A stretch of DNA of 64,000 bases from Arion vulgaris (Eukaryota > Mollusca > Gastropoda > Stylommatophora > Arionidae). A program made the position numbers and the translations under genes. The DNA lies in contig CM036753.1 in the NCBI GenBank assembly GCA_020796225.1, positions 86,399,203-86,463,202 of the forward strand, in the 5' to 3' direction. Positions within the stretch are counted from its first letter, which is position 1. Every line of letters starts with the position of its first letter. The notes under the pieces are model-generated. The model worked only from the letters and a program-made list of their open reading frames with translations. It made no database searches and was not told the DNA's origin. This document shows, piece by piece, positions 1 through 11,836 of the stretch.

Positions 1-617
1 TATGTCCAAATATGTTCTTTATATGTCCAAATATGTTCTTTATATCTCCAAATATGTTCTTTATATATCCAAATATGTTCTTTATATATCCAGATATGTT
101 CTTTATATGTCCAAATATGTTCTTTATATGTCCAATATATTTCTTTATTTGTCCAAATATATTCTTATATGTCCAAATATATTTCTTTATATGTCCAAAT
201 ATGTTCTTTATATGTCCAGATATGTTCTTTATATGTCCAGATATGTTCTTTATATGTCCAAATATGTTCTTTATTTGTCCAAATATGTTCTTTATATCTC
301 CAAATATGTTCTTTATATGTCCAAATATATTCTTTATATGTCCAAATATGTTCTTTATATGTCAAATATATTCTTTATATGTCCAAATATATTCTTTATA
401 TGTCCAGATATGTTCTTTATATGTCCAAATATGTTCTTTATATGTCCAAATATGTTCTTTATATGTCCAAATATATTCTTTATATGTCCAAATATATTCT
501 TTATGTGTCCAAATATATTCTTTATATGTCCAGATATGTTCTTTATATGTCCAAATATGTTCTTTATATGTCCAAATATGTTCTTTATATGTCCAAATAT
601 GTTCTTTATATGTCCAA
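1..617. repeat. Minisatellite, 21-bp unit (array runs off the window start)
   Basis: About 29 tandem copies of a 21-bp unit of the form TATGTCCAAATATGTTCTTTA, with point variants (AAATATA, CAGATAT, TATATCTCC). Because 21 is a multiple of three, several frames stay open and translate as heptad-like runs such as MSKYVLY; these are by-products, not genes, since frames on both strands are open at once and no flanking coding sequence exists. The array is cut by the window edge, so its full length is unknown. Confidence 0.95.
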
Positions 618-1034
618 AATACTTCGATTTTGTTATTCTTATTTGTAGCATGTTCAAATGATTGAATAACACATTTTGAGTTTTGTGTACATGTGGCTGA
701 GGAGTCGATTTTGTCCTTTTCTGAGGCGTAGAATGACAACTTGTCCTATTCTGTTCTCGCCCTGTGTTAGCATCGTCTACTTGACAAGACTTGATGTATC
801 TATGTCGTAATCAATTTTAATTGTGCACCAGCGAACAGTTTTCTGTTATCGATACAGTGAGAATTCTTGGAATAGTCATCGCAGCTACTATGTAAGTGCT
901 CTGGTGCTAACACTTTCAGCTAAACAAAAGGGACCAGAAGCTACGTGAAAATACTGAACGCATATACGATGATTTAACTAAGCTGTACGCTTCAAGCAAT
1001 AGTTAACATATATTTATATTAACAATATAAGAAC
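618..1034. other. Unassigned spacer
   Basis: No ORF of interest, repeat or RNA gene was recognised between the 21-bp and 53-bp arrays. Confidence 0.6.
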
Positions 1035-1325
1035 TAACGCCAAATGAACCAAGTACTGACCACCCATGACTTAAACCTAGTACTGACCATACCAAACTTG
1101 AACCAATAATGGACACTCTAAACTTGAATCAGTACAGTCCATACAACACTTTACCCACGTACTGACCACACAAGACGTTAACCAGTACTGGCCATACAAC
1201 CCTTGACCCAAGTACTGACCACACAAGACTTCAACCAGTACTGTCCATACAACACTTGACCCACGTACTGACCACACAAGACTTTAACCAGTACTGGCCA
1301 TACAACACTTGAACCTAGTATTTGC
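1035..1325. repeat. Degenerate minisatellite, 53-bp unit
   Basis: Five or so imperfect copies; GTACTGACCACACAAGAC recurs at 1159, 1212 and 1265, giving a 53-bp period, each followed by a CCAGTACTGGCCATACAAC-type half. The two halves share a CAGTACTG/AGTACTGACC core, suggesting that the unit grew from a shorter dimer. Minus-strand ORFs across it are by-products of the repeat. Confidence 0.85.
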
Positions 1326-3071
1326 CATGAAAGACTTTTGAACAACATTTTAAACAAAACAAGTGACTTGAACTTCCCATGTGTGTAACGGTCGGTCCGA
1401 CTAAATAGTGTTCCTATCAACAAAAACAATGTCAAATAAGTTATAAACTCGCGACACACACACTTATTGGTCCTCTGTTGCACATTCTGGGAACCACTGC
1501 ACTAAACTAACGCAACAAAATATATACTGTTGCATGTGTTGGTTTTTTGTACCCCATTCTGATGAAAGCTGCACGGAATAATTATGCCGTTATAAGGCAT
1601 ATTTTGTTATAGACTAAAAGAGGAAACACATATTTACTTAACATATATTTACATAATCGTTTCACAATCCACTGTTCGTACGTGCCACCAGCAGCACAGA
1701 ACATAGGAGACCGACACTAAGTAACGTTTGAACAAATTGTTAGCCAGAAACATTTACATAGACAGGTAGAATGTCAGCATGTGAAAGACAAACAATACAG
1801 GTGGACAAGAAAGGATATCAAATAGCAAGAGACTTTCACCTGTTAATTGTTTATGCGCTTCTATTTCCTATAGACACAGTTGTATGTCATTCACATAGGA
1901 ACGAGAATGCACTACATTATCTAGTCATAGTTTTTCTTGCAGAAAATCTATTATAGTTTTGCATGTATATTTCCCCATATGATAGTTTAGCTTCAGCTCA
2001 GTCAACATATGATCATCATTGCACATCGAACCAGTTAGTCCACATGTGTGGCAACCCATGACAACAACTGTGTGTTGATTTACTATTCGTCTGTACATTT
2101 CAGCGCATCACTCTTACAAAGCTACACACAGTTTAATTCAATTTTCCTGCAGTCTGGCTAAGGTTACAGATTCATCCTCATTCTTTGAATCGTTAACAAA
2201 TCCTGTCTTTATTAATTAAGGCATTTGGAATATGTGCCAAGTCTATTTTTGTTCGCTTTCTGTGATAATCATGCCCGCAAGTCTATCGTCTCGTTCATTC
2301 GTCTTTAAGCCTGAGGGCAAGGACACAAAAATAAAACTGATATATGTGTTAAAACTAGGATAACTTCTTCTTCGTTCCTCCGATATAAATTTAGGCGTAG
2401 TCAGTGCGCCTGATATGGTGTTTCTTACTGATTTTTGCGTGATGGTTTGCTTTCCTTATCATCATTGTCCCTCGCCAGTTAAGTGAGCTTTACTCCGACT
2501 TCGGAGGTACTTAACTATAATGATGAACTGTAACTTCAAAAATGATGACGTTGAGTTGCTCATTCCTTACAATTTACGGAAGCCTACAAATCTGAAGTGG
2601 TCAGACCGGATCAGGTCAGATATGGAGAAACCGTGGGAAGATGCGGTAATAGTGGGTAAACATGAGATTTCGACTTTAAACAAGTAAATTGCAGTATTAC
2701 ATAAGACAAGGAAAATGAAATTTTAAACATAAAAAATAACAGCATGCGACATAACAAACAGGAACAAGGAATGAGAAATTCCTTTGATCACAGACAGTGG
2801 CAATAATGGCAACAAGCCAACAGCAACAACTAGCAACCACTGCAGAATATGTTAAACCAGGCTTACACTTATGATACAACGTGACAGATCTGTTAAGGGT
2901 GGGAGCATACCAACCAAGTTATTGTGACCTAATAATTCGAGTTCGGAGGAACTACCATCAGACTTTAAATAAGTTTTAATAAAGCACAGCTGTCGTTAGT
3001 GCAGATTTGAAACCGGTCTTCATCTAAAAGCAAAACTGGTTTATAGCACTCTCATGATTACTATATAAATC
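1326..3071. other. Unassigned spacer
   Basis: About 1.7 kb with only short chance ORFs (60 aa or less). No domain, RNA gene or clear repeat was recognised. Confidence 0.55.
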
Positions 3072-3081
3072 GGATTATAAT

Positions 3082-3329
3082 CTTCTTTTTCTCCATATCG
3101 ACCACTTGTTAACCACTCTGTGATTTGTATGTGATACGAGCCTAAGAGTGATTGTACGTTGTGCCGGTTATGCACTTACAAGTAGGCCAACACATCCGAT
3201 TTCTGCGATACTTTTTATTTACTAAGGTAGCTTCCGAGGCCCTACCTCACTCGCCTCTTACGACATGCCTTGTAGGTCGCAGTGTTACTATTATTTGCTC
3301 CCATTGATAGCCCCGGCAACACACGGGCG
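3082..3329 (-). mobile_element. SINE, subfamily with CTACCTAGTAAATAAAAAG core
   Basis: Minus-oriented SINE with its GAA-rich tail at the low-coordinate end. The GTCGTAAGAGGCGAC-type core and the downstream CAAGTGGTCGATATGGAG end are shared with copies near 26.8, 30.3 and 37.7 kb. Imperfect target duplications GGATTATAAT (3072-3081) and GGATTACAAT (3330-3339) flank it, which defines both ends. Confidence 0.85.
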
Positions 3330-3339
3330 GGATTACAAT

Positions 3340-3895
3340 TTGGAATACTTAAGGTAGATCTATCCTCAGGAAGGCTATAATTGTTAATATAGTTCCCAGC
3401 TTAATTTAAACCACACAGTTACACTTAATAGGGTTTTAAAAATTATCTGATGAAAAAATTTTTTCTTTAATATGCAAATTAGATTACAATATGGCCGCCG
3501 TTACTAAAAATAGATACTTTTTCAAACAAGATTACTCAGGAGCCAATTGTTTGAAAGCCTTCATTTTTAGCATACATGTTCGCAACAGTCAGTTGGTTAA
3601 TGTGAAGTAAAATATTTGAATTTCATAAAGAACTTTTTTAAAATGAATTTAAATGATATACCACTCCCAAAAGTGGTAAAATTTCCATTGTTCAAACTTG
3701 CTTAAATTTAAGAAAATATAGCTATTTTTATTGGTTTGAGATTATTTTACTTCACATTAAGCATTGCATATCTAAGAATATATGTGCCAAATTGCAAGTC
3801 AATTAGACAAAAATTGTTTGAGATATCATGTTTGAAAGTTTGACAACAACACAAAAATACAATTGACGGAAACTTGAAAAACGAAAACTTTCCAC
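3340..3895. other. Spacer with a perfect 17-bp inverted repeat
   Basis: AT-rich. A 17-bp motif TTAATGTGAAGTAAAAT at 3597-3613 recurs as an exact inverted copy at 3744-3760, about 130 bp apart. This could be the core of a small foldback element, but no target duplication was found. Confidence 0.5.
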
Positions 3896-4511
3896 TATTT
3901 TACTTACCAGAGTGCTACTAATGACCACCTGTTGTGTACATATCTCCTTCTCTGGCTTCTGTGGTATCTAGGAAGCCTTTTCTGATGGCTCTCAGTGTTT
4001 TCTTCTTTTCTGTGTTGCTTTTGATGTCTTCACCGCCGAACAATTTATTCGAATGGTGTCCTTGATTTTACAGCTTTCCACAGAATAGTATCCACTGGGA
4101 AGCCCAAGTTTAGAAAATAACTTGATTATTGATGCTGCACCATCTCAAATTCACTTCTTTGTGTCCACTTGTCTCTGCTTCTCCACTAGTTGCCAGTTTT
4201 GTCTCCCATTCATTACAATTTGTGCACCTTAGTGTTATGTGAGAATCCATTTCGTGACTTATGATTCAGTTCACATGACACAGTATATTGACTGCACACA
4301 TCACATCTTATAGTAGAAGTAAGAAAGTTGAAGAGATGATCCATATCAATAAGGATAAACCCATTATGTCTACTATTCTGCTCATTCAATAAATATTGTT
4401 CTTGTGGGGAAACTTTCTCTGCAGAAGGGCAAGGTTTTACAGCTGTATCAATAACAGGTACGGAAACCTCATGTTTTTTTCCTTGAATATTTGTTGCCAC
4501 AGAATCTTCGT
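3896..4511 (-). pseudogene. Remnant of a Mutator-like transposon protein
   Basis: The minus strand carries a 95-aa open stretch (4213-4500) with the pattern FILIDMDHLFNFL followed by a CxxC (RCDVC) and a second polar block. This resembles the zinc-cluster N-terminal part of Mutator-type transposase proteins that are common in invertebrate genomes. Further downstream on the same strand, after frame changes, a KTLRAIRKGFLDTTEAREGD-like segment and a short GG-containing end appear near 3930-4020, like the C-terminus of the same family. Frames shift several times and stops intervene, so it is dead. The family call is from motif memory and is moderate only. Confidence 0.5.
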
Positions 4512-5146
4512 TTATTTGATTTACCAGACTTCTGTTTGTTACCCATTCTACTTTTAATTAAATATTAATATCTAGCTAGTATAATTTACCTTCCAAACAA
4601 TGAATCAACGTTCATTTCAAATGACAAAAGCAATGCCTCAAAAGTTTTAAAAAAATATTTTTATATTCAGAAGTGTCCACTAGTTTCATTCAGTCTTCAT
4701 GAGAACTTTGGCGAGAATCTAACATTATTAGAGTAGTGTCCCTTAGTGGATATGTCATCGTTCTTGTTATAAATCAATTTTCAGAATTAAATCGCATTTT
4801 ATGTGAGGGGATGGAGTGTAGAAACATAGTAACTAAGTGTAAACAATGGTTGCTAAGGAAAATTGTGAGGAGGGTGATCACATAAACATGCATGTAATGA
4901 AAACACGAAGGCATTTAGACGTTCCAAAACAATTTGAAGTTGTAGTCAAATGCATGTAGTTTCTAAAAATGCAATAAACTAAAAATGGCAAATGGCATTT
5001 TTTTCTTCATTTAGTGAGGATAGATCTACCTTAATTGATATCTACACAAGCTGTGACGGTAGTGCTCTCTAATAGCTTCTGTGACAATTTGAACGTTTGT
5101 GTATTTAACTCTCAGTAAATTTAACTCTCATCAGTATAAGCACATT
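4512..5146. other. Unassigned spacer
   Basis: No gene, repeat or RNA was recognised. It may contain the upstream part of the Mutator-like remnant, but no supporting motif was seen. Confidence 0.5.
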
Positions 5147-5222
5147 GGTTGGGACGGATCACAGCCAGGCTATAGCCCAGGCCGGACAACTCGCCAGGTA
5201 TTCCCTGACCTAGATAAGAAAA
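5147..5222 (-). mobile_element. Truncated tRNA-related SINE head
   Basis: On the minus strand it starts CTTATCTAGGTCAGGGAATA and runs to AGCCTGGCTGTG, closely matching the head of the longer SINE at 50822-50992. The part that would carry the B box has diverged or is cut. Confidence 0.6.
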
Positions 5223-5429
5223 GGGTGCTGACTATATTCTTAAGAACTCTTTACGAAATCCATTACTGTACAGACATACATTTAATGACAAACATCGTAA
5301 ATGGATTATAGATACTAATAAACTTGAGATATGGTCATAAAATGAATTTTATTTTAATCAAATGATCATGGTTTTATTCATATTTGGTTTTATTCATATT
5401 TAACACAGCTTTAAGAAAATTCAATGTAG

Positions 5430-5576
5430 AAGCTCATACTGGAGCCTGGCTATAGACGGATTAACGTAATGCGTAAACGTTCGCCTATTGACACGGATAC
5501 AAGAAGGTTGTGGGCTTAATTTCACACTCGACGTTTCACACGTGAGGAAAGGAATTAACCTTCCTACTTCCTGCTC
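5430..5576 (+). mobile_element. Probable SINE fragment next to a LINE tail
   Basis: Shares GAGCCTGGCT, TTTCACACTCGA and a CACGTGAGGAAAGGAATT-like block, in the same order, with the reverse complement of the SINE at 50822-50992. It lies directly against the LINE 3' end at 5577. Diverged, with no target duplication seen. Confidence 0.45.
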
Positions 5577-6310
5577 ACTCTCTCTCTCTCTCTTTGCCTT
5601 TTTACCCCGGATTGGGGCATAGGTCTCAACCAACTCGAGCCAAGTCTTCCTATCTCTAGCTATCTCCTGCAGCTTCCTCCACCTCTTCTTTATATTGTTG
5701 ACCTCCGCCTCCAGATCTCGTCTCCATGTATTTATCGGCCTCCCCTTTTTTCGCTGTCCCTGCGGTTCAGGCAAGGACCCATCTTGTTATATTCCCTCCG
5801 GTTTTTGTAAAGTGTGTCCTATCCAGCGCCAGCATATTTATTTAACCTGTTCGTTCACTGGAATCTGTCTTGTTCTCTCCATAAATTCCTCATTTGTGAC
5901 CCTATCATACCATCTTATTCCCTATTCTGCGCAGACACCAGTTGATGAATCTTTGCAATTTATGCGCTATTGTTTTAGTTGTTCTCCATGTTTCTGACCC
6001 ATACAGTAGAACTGCTTTAACATTAGAGTTAAATATCCGAATTATTTTTCTAGATTTGATTTCTTTAGACTTCTAAATGTTTCCCAGTGCAATTAGAGCT
6101 CCTCTTGCCTTCTGTATTCTTATTTTAACATCTCTATCTGTTCCACCCTCTTTGTCTACGTTGCTGCCCAAATATGTGTATGATTCTACCTCTTGAAGTG
6201 GGATTTCACCTAGGAAGATCGAGTTGTCGTTTGCTTGGTTAATTCTCAATATCTTTGTCTTTCTCTTATGAATGTTGAGCCCTAGTACATCCTGCTCACT
6301 AGGAACTAGA
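5577..6310 (-). pseudogene. RTE-like LINE 3' fragment (reverse transcriptase C-terminal region)
   Basis: Minus strand. Read 5' to 3' it shows GLNIHKRKTKIL, VESYTYLGSNVDKEGGTD, DVKIRIQKARGA, then after frame breaks a RWYDRVTNEEFMERTRQIPV-type segment and the hallmark tail GQRKKGRPINTWRRDLEAEV ending in WLELVETYAPIRGKKAK. These are the thumb and C-terminal landmarks of RTE-clade reverse transcriptases. Stops and frameshifts between 5774 and 6073 make it non-functional, and it is 5'-truncated near 6310. The 3' end runs into a CT (GA) microsatellite. A second copy with the same tail lies at 59565-60060. Confidence 0.85.
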
Positions 6311-6608
6311 AATTTGAAGATTTTATTATTTATATATATACACACTAAAGGCGCGTTTTGCGCTCTGCTTTTTAAAATACTATTTTAAAATAAAATTTGG
6401 TGCTCTAATAAATTATAACTTTTTCTATATTTTAACCTTCAAAACAATATTTCATATATCAGAATATAGAAATTTGAAAGCTTTAGTTTATTAATTCATC
6501 TGCTGCATTCTGCAAATAAAAGGATATTCAAATGACATCTAATAAATCGTATGGATACTTTTTTTTCAATAAAACAATCTGGCACGTGAAGTGGCTTGTC
6601 GGAGAATT

Positions 6609-7583
6609 GGTACTGTTTGTATGATTTCTGTTGTACTGTTTGTATGATTTCTGTTATATTGTTTGTATGATTTCTGTTGTATTGTTTGTATAATTTCTGT
6701 TGTATTGTTTGTATGATTTCTGTTGTATTGTTTGTATGATTTCTGTTTGTATTGTTTGTATGATTTCTGTTGTATTGTTTGTATAATTTCTGTTGTATTG
6801 TTTGTATGATTTATGTTTGTATTGTTTGTATCAGTTCTGTTGTACTGTTTGTATGATTTCTGTTGTATTGTTTGTATCAGTTCTGTTGTATTGTTTGTAT
6901 GATTTCTGTTGTATTGTTTGTATGATTTCTGTTTGTATTGTTTGTATAATTTCTGTTGTATTGTTTGTATCAGTTCTGTTGTACTGTTTGTATGATTTCT
7001 GTTGTATTGTTTGTATGATTTCTGTTTGTATTGTTTGTATAATTTCTGTTGTATTGTTTGTATCAGTTTTGTTGTATTGTTTGTATCTGTTCTGTTGTAT
7101 TGTTTGTATCAGTTCTGTTGTATTGTTTGTATCAGTTCTGTTGTACTGTTTGTATGATTTCTGTTGTATTGTTTGTATCAGTTCTGTTGTATAGTTTGTA
7201 TCAGTTCTGTTGTATTGTTTGTATCAGTTCTGTTGTATTGTTTGTATGATTTCTGTTGTATTGTTTGTATGATTTCTGTTGTATTGTTTGTATGATTTCT
7301 GTTGTATTGTTTGTATCAGTTTTGTTGTATTGTGTGTATCTGTTCTGTTGTATTGTTTGTATCAGTTCTGTTGTATAGTTTGTATCAGTTCTGTTGTATA
7401 GTTTGTATCAGTTCTGTTGTATTGTTTGTATGATTTCTGTTGTATTGTTTGTATCAGTTCTGTTGTATAGTTTGTATCAGTTCTGTTGTATTGTTTGTAT
7501 CAGTTCTGTTGTATAGTTTGTATCAGTTCTGTTGTATTGTTTGTATCAGTTCTGTTGTATAGTTTGTATCAGTTCTGTTGTAT
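6609..7583. repeat. Minisatellite, 23-bp unit
   Basis: About 42 copies of a unit such as GTTTGTATGATTTCTGTTGT plus ATT, period 23 bp (checked 6661 to 6684), with occasional 24-bp units carrying an extra T. Unit types alternate at one site: GATTTC, AATTTC, CAGTTC and CTGTTC. The type with CAG dominates the downstream half. Cys-rich ORFs on the plus strand are artefacts of the repeat. Confidence 0.95.
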
Positions 7584-7938
7584 TGTTGAAGTTAATAAAC
7601 ATGGAATATGAGTATGTATAAGAGAAAAAGAAAATGGGAATAGAAGAATGTGGTATATTTCATATGCACAGAAGCAAACAAATAAAGACGTCATGAAAAG
7701 ATTAGGAGCGAAGACGGATCTATTGAAAAAGGTAATACAAAAATCAACTTTTTTTGACACGTAAGGAAAAACTGTAGTAGGATAGCTGGAGATACAGACC
7801 TGAGCAAATAATGGACATTCTAAATTAATTTGATTCTACATTCAACTGTTGAGTTCAACCACAGAACATCTTTCTTGGATTAAGATAATTCGATTTAGTG
7901 GTATGTGAATTAAACGGAAAGTTGATCCCAAATAGATG
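7584..7938. other. Unassigned spacer
   Basis: Nothing recognised between the 23-bp array and the hAT MITE. Confidence 0.55.
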
Positions 7939-7946
7939 GTGTAGAC

Positions 7947-8387
7947 CATCGTTTCCCAAAGTGGGCGTACCGCCCCAGTGAGCGCGGAAGCGTTCTAGGG
8001 GCGATAGTGGGTTCAGAAGAATGTGGGGTGTTCAGGCGATTAGGGGCTGGTGGCTCATTAAAGAAGAAATTAATAATAAATATTTTAAAACATATTATTT
8101 CGTGATTTTGCGATTGAATAATCATTTAAAATTTGAATTCTGCATTTTAATTCATCTTATTCCCGTCTTACACGATCTATTTTTTCATCAATTTTCTATT
8201 TCATGCATATAATCATTTGAAAATTTACCATGTATAACAGAAATATATATCAATTTTCTATGTCAAAGAGAAAATGAAGCATGTATATATGTGGGAGGGG
8301 AGCGTTGGCAAACTGTTATAATGTGAGGGCGTTACAAAGTTTATGTTAAGTAAAGTGGGGGAGGGCCGAAAAGTTTGGGAATCTATG
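7947..8387. mobile_element. Non-autonomous hAT element (MITE), 441 bp, with 8-bp TSD
   Basis: Perfect 8-bp direct repeats GTGTAGAC at 7939-7946 and 8388-8395 bound the element. Its ends are imperfect inverted repeats: CATCGTTTCCCAAAGT on the left and, read inward from the right, CATAGATTCCCAAACT. The 8-bp target duplication, termini starting with CA and the TTCCCAAA subterminal motif are features of hAT-superfamily elements. No transposase frame is present, so it would need a transposase in trans. Confidence 0.9.
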
Positions 8388-8395
8388 GTGTAGAC

Positions 8396-9002
8396 AGATC
8401 AAGTAGAAACTTTTTTTTCAAAATAAATAAAACTATGGTGCATATTTTCAAATTCTGCACGTGGGATATGTATTTTCATCGTGGGAATTTTGGTATTGAT
8501 GGATAGTTATGCTGGAGTGGGATAGCGTCCGATGTTTTGCCACTGACGGTTACAGAAATGCAGTATATGCTCTAGCTTGATTAAGGCGATCAGAAATGCG
8601 CCCTTTCTCCCTCTAAAAATGTGCTGAAGTCGGCGATACTAGATCGGAAGGCACACCAGAAACCATAGTATCATACAACTCATCCTTACATATGATGATT
8701 ATACCGTCTGACAAAACTGATACTGTTGATCGACCTACAGAGCTTCACGTAGTTAAGTTGCTCCGTTCAAAACTATACTGTTTAATTTAAAAAGATGAGC
8801 ACTCGACAACAGTTGACTTCATCGTACAAAAACACACCAAACGGTATAATGATCCACATAGCGATAACAAAAAGAATGAGAAATAAAACGTCACCACGTT
8901 ATTAAATTCCAAGTAGTGGAACCGTCAGTTTCAGTTCAGAGTAGGAACAATCTGTTCTTTATCTTTCAGTGATCTTATTTATTCTTTTAAACTAAAATTA
9001 TA
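8396..9002. other. Unassigned spacer
   Basis: No gene or repeat was recognised. Confidence 0.55.
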
Positions 9003-9120
9003 ACTTAATATAAACTAACTACAAAAGTGGCACAGCAATTATTAATTAGTATCATCTACCACTTAATATAAACTAACTACAAAAGTGGCACAGCAATTAT
9101 TAATTAGTATCATCTGCCAC
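9003..9120. repeat. 58-bp tandem duplication
   Basis: Two adjacent, nearly identical 58-bp copies beginning ACTTAATATAAACTAACTAC at 9003 and 9061. They differ by one base (CTACCAC versus CTGCCAC). It looks like a recent single duplication just upstream of the 38-bp array. Confidence 0.9.
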
Positions 9121-9198
9121 TTAAAACATGGCTAAATGGTAATATAACTATACTTGTCATTCTGAAATGGGGGATCATTATTGTGTTATTGAATATAA

Positions 9199-10528
9199 AG
9201 ATACTTGTTGTATAATAATAGTGTGTTTATTAGTAAAGATACTTGTTGTATAATAATAGTGTGTTTATTAGTAAAGATACTTGTTGTATAATAATAGTGT
9301 GTTTATTAGTAAAGATACTTGTTGTATAATGATAGTGTGTTTATTAGTAAAGATACTTGTTGTATAATGATAGTGTGTTTATTAGTAAAGATACTTGTTG
9401 TATAATAATAGTGTGTTTATTAGTAAAGATACTTGTTGTATAATAATAGTGTGTTTATTAGTAAAGATACTTGTTGTATAATGATAGTGTGTTTATTAGT
9501 AAAGATACTTGTTGTATAATGATAGTGTGTTTATTAGTAAAGATACTTGTTGTATAATGATAGTGTGTTTATTAGTAAAGATACTTGTTGTATAATAATA
9601 GTGTGTTTATTAGTAAAGATACTTGTTGTATAATAATAGTGTGTTTATTAGTAAAGATACTTGTTGTATAATGATAGTGTGTTTATTAGTAAAGATACTT
9701 GTTGTATAATAATAGTGTGTTTATTAGTAAAGATACTTGTTGTATAATAATAGTGTGTTTATTAGTAAAGATACTTGTTGTATAATGATAGTGTGTTTAT
9801 TAGTAAAGATACTTGTTGTATAATGATAGTGTGTTTATTAGTAAAGATACTTGTTGTATAATAATAGTGTGTTTATTAGTAAAGATACTTGTTGTATAAT
9901 AATAGTGTGTTTATTAGTAAAGATACTTGTTGTATAATGATAGTGTGTTTATTAGTAAAGATACTTGTTGTATAATGATAGTGTGTTTATTAGTAAAGAT
10001 ACTTGTTGTATAATAATAGTGTGTTTATTAGTAAAGATACTTGTTGTATAATAATAGTGTGTTTATTAGTAAAGATACTTGTTGTATAATAATAGTGTGT
10101 TTATTAGTAAAGATACTTGTTGTATAATAATAGTGTGTTTATTAGTAAAGATACTTGTTGTATAATGATAGTGTGTTTATTAGTAAAGATACTTGTTGTA
10201 TAATGATAGTGTGTTTATTAGTAAAGATACTTGTTGTATAATGATAGTGTGTTTATTAGTAAAGATACTTGTTGTATAATGATAGTGTGTTTATTAGTAA
10301 AGATACTTGTTGTATAATAATAGTGTGTTTATTAGTAAAGATACTTGTTGTATAATAATAGTGTGTTTATTAGTAAAGATACTTGTTGTATAATAATAGT
10401 GTGTTTATTAGTAAAGATACTTGTTGTATAATGATAGTGTGTTTATTAGTAAAGATACTTGTTGTATAATAATAGTGTGTTTATTAGTAAAGATACTTGT
10501 TGTATAATGATAGTGTGTTTATTAGTAA
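9199..10528. repeat. Minisatellite, 38-bp unit, exactly 35 copies
   Basis: 1330 bp of a 38-bp unit starting AGATACTTGTTGTATAATAA with no length variation. Nearly the only polymorphism is one A/G site (TAATAATAG versus TAATGATAG). The two unit types occur in short blocks, mostly runs of two to four. There are stops in the frames and no flanking gene. Confidence 0.97.
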
Positions 10529-11646
10529 ATGTAAAAAAAGGAATGTAGAGTGACATTTCTTTATTAATCATAAAAATTGTAATTATGAATATCATGTAAG
10601 TTTTGAATTGTCACAAAACACTAGAATGTTCTTCAACTTGTAATGGATATGCTATATCAAATTTTATTCTAATTATTTGAGTACAATGTTTGGTTTTAAT
10701 TCAACGTTTAATCAAGATTAGTTGTCATCTGTTATTTTTATTAATACTACTCTTAATTTTAATGTACTATTACTATTATTATTGCTATTATTGCAACGCC
10801 ACCACAGCCATCAGTAAGACGCGCCCCGTGTATATAAACAAAAGTTGGGCAACACTGGATTAGATTGTGTGAACAGGATGCGATAGAAGGGGGAATAGGA
10901 TAGACCATAGTAAGATCAAAGAAAAATATACAAACGGTAAGACAAGACAATAATACGCTAGATAAGAATCAGATAGACAGACACCCAAGACAGGAAGAAC
11001 TAACAAAGGACTTTGGGAATTAGAGTATAACTTCATAAAGAGAACTCAATAGATTGCACTATGCACTACCAGGTGCACAAGAACCATTTCAAACACAGAC
11101 TGATAGAGAACATTTAAAATGAGAACATTGGAACTAGAACAAGTTAACGAGGGATATTTATATTTCTACTGTGTGATCTGCATGTTATAATTGAAAGCCA
11201 TACTTGTCATGAAATCTACCAACTAAAATAAAGCGTGTATTTATATAGTATAGAAGCGTCGTGTTGTCTGTTCGTGAAAGTGAAAGGTGATAGCGAGAAT
11301 GCATGAGATAGAAACAAGAGGTATTAACCCTGCTTTACCTACAGCCTTGTAATCACTATCACGAGCCTGCTGTTCTGGGTATAGGCCAACACACACATTC
11401 TATATAAGAAGTGATATTGACACTGCTATAAACGTCACGTGTGGACTGGTGACTTAAACAAGCCCTGGATGTCGGGACCACTTCATGTTTTGCTGACAGT
11501 GACCATTTTACATTTTTGGTATACGTAACCAACATCGTGGAAGAGTTAATTAAGCATACAACTGGTGGTTGTAGACACTACTATCCTGCTACACATGCTG
11601 ACAATGACACAACATGACATCCTGTAAAAAAAATCACACACGAAGA
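10529..11646. other. Unassigned spacer
   Basis: About 1.1 kb with no recognisable gene. Only short chance ORFs are present. Confidence 0.55.
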
Positions 11647-11657
11647 AATGACTGGGT

Positions 11658-11825
11658 TTGGCTGAAATCGGATGCATGTGTCTTAAACGTGTAGAAGTCT
11701 GCGTTTAAAGGATTATCAAACCAATGTGCAACGTATACACGCTCTTGGCAAAGATCAAACATATCACAAAGAGTGATTAAAATTGGTCGTAAAGAACGAA
11801 CGTAAAGAAGGAGAAGAAGAAGAAG
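11658..11825 (+). mobile_element. 5'-truncated SINE with TSD
   Basis: Carries only the 3' half of the window's main SINE (GGCTGAAATCGGATGCATGT through GGTCGTAAAGAACGAACG and a GAAGAAG tail). It is flanked by AATGACTGGGT at 11647-11657 and 11826-11836. A truncated 5' end plus a purine-rich tail and an 11-bp duplication fit LINE-mediated retroposition. Confidence 0.88.
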
Positions 11826-11836
11826 AATGACTGGGT

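Noticed and set aside
2..739. Long ORFs on both strands over the first 700 bp
   Set aside because: They are frames through a 21-bp tandem repeat, open in several frames at once, with no start context or flanking coding sequence.
6793..7249. Cys/Val-rich ORFs that look like a membrane or metallothionein-like protein
   Set aside because: They read a 23-bp minisatellite; frames shift wherever a 24-bp unit occurs.
9199..10528. Centromeric or telomeric satellite
   Set aside because: A single 1.3-kb array of 35 units among other unrelated arrays; there is no telomere-like motif and no higher-order structure at that scale.
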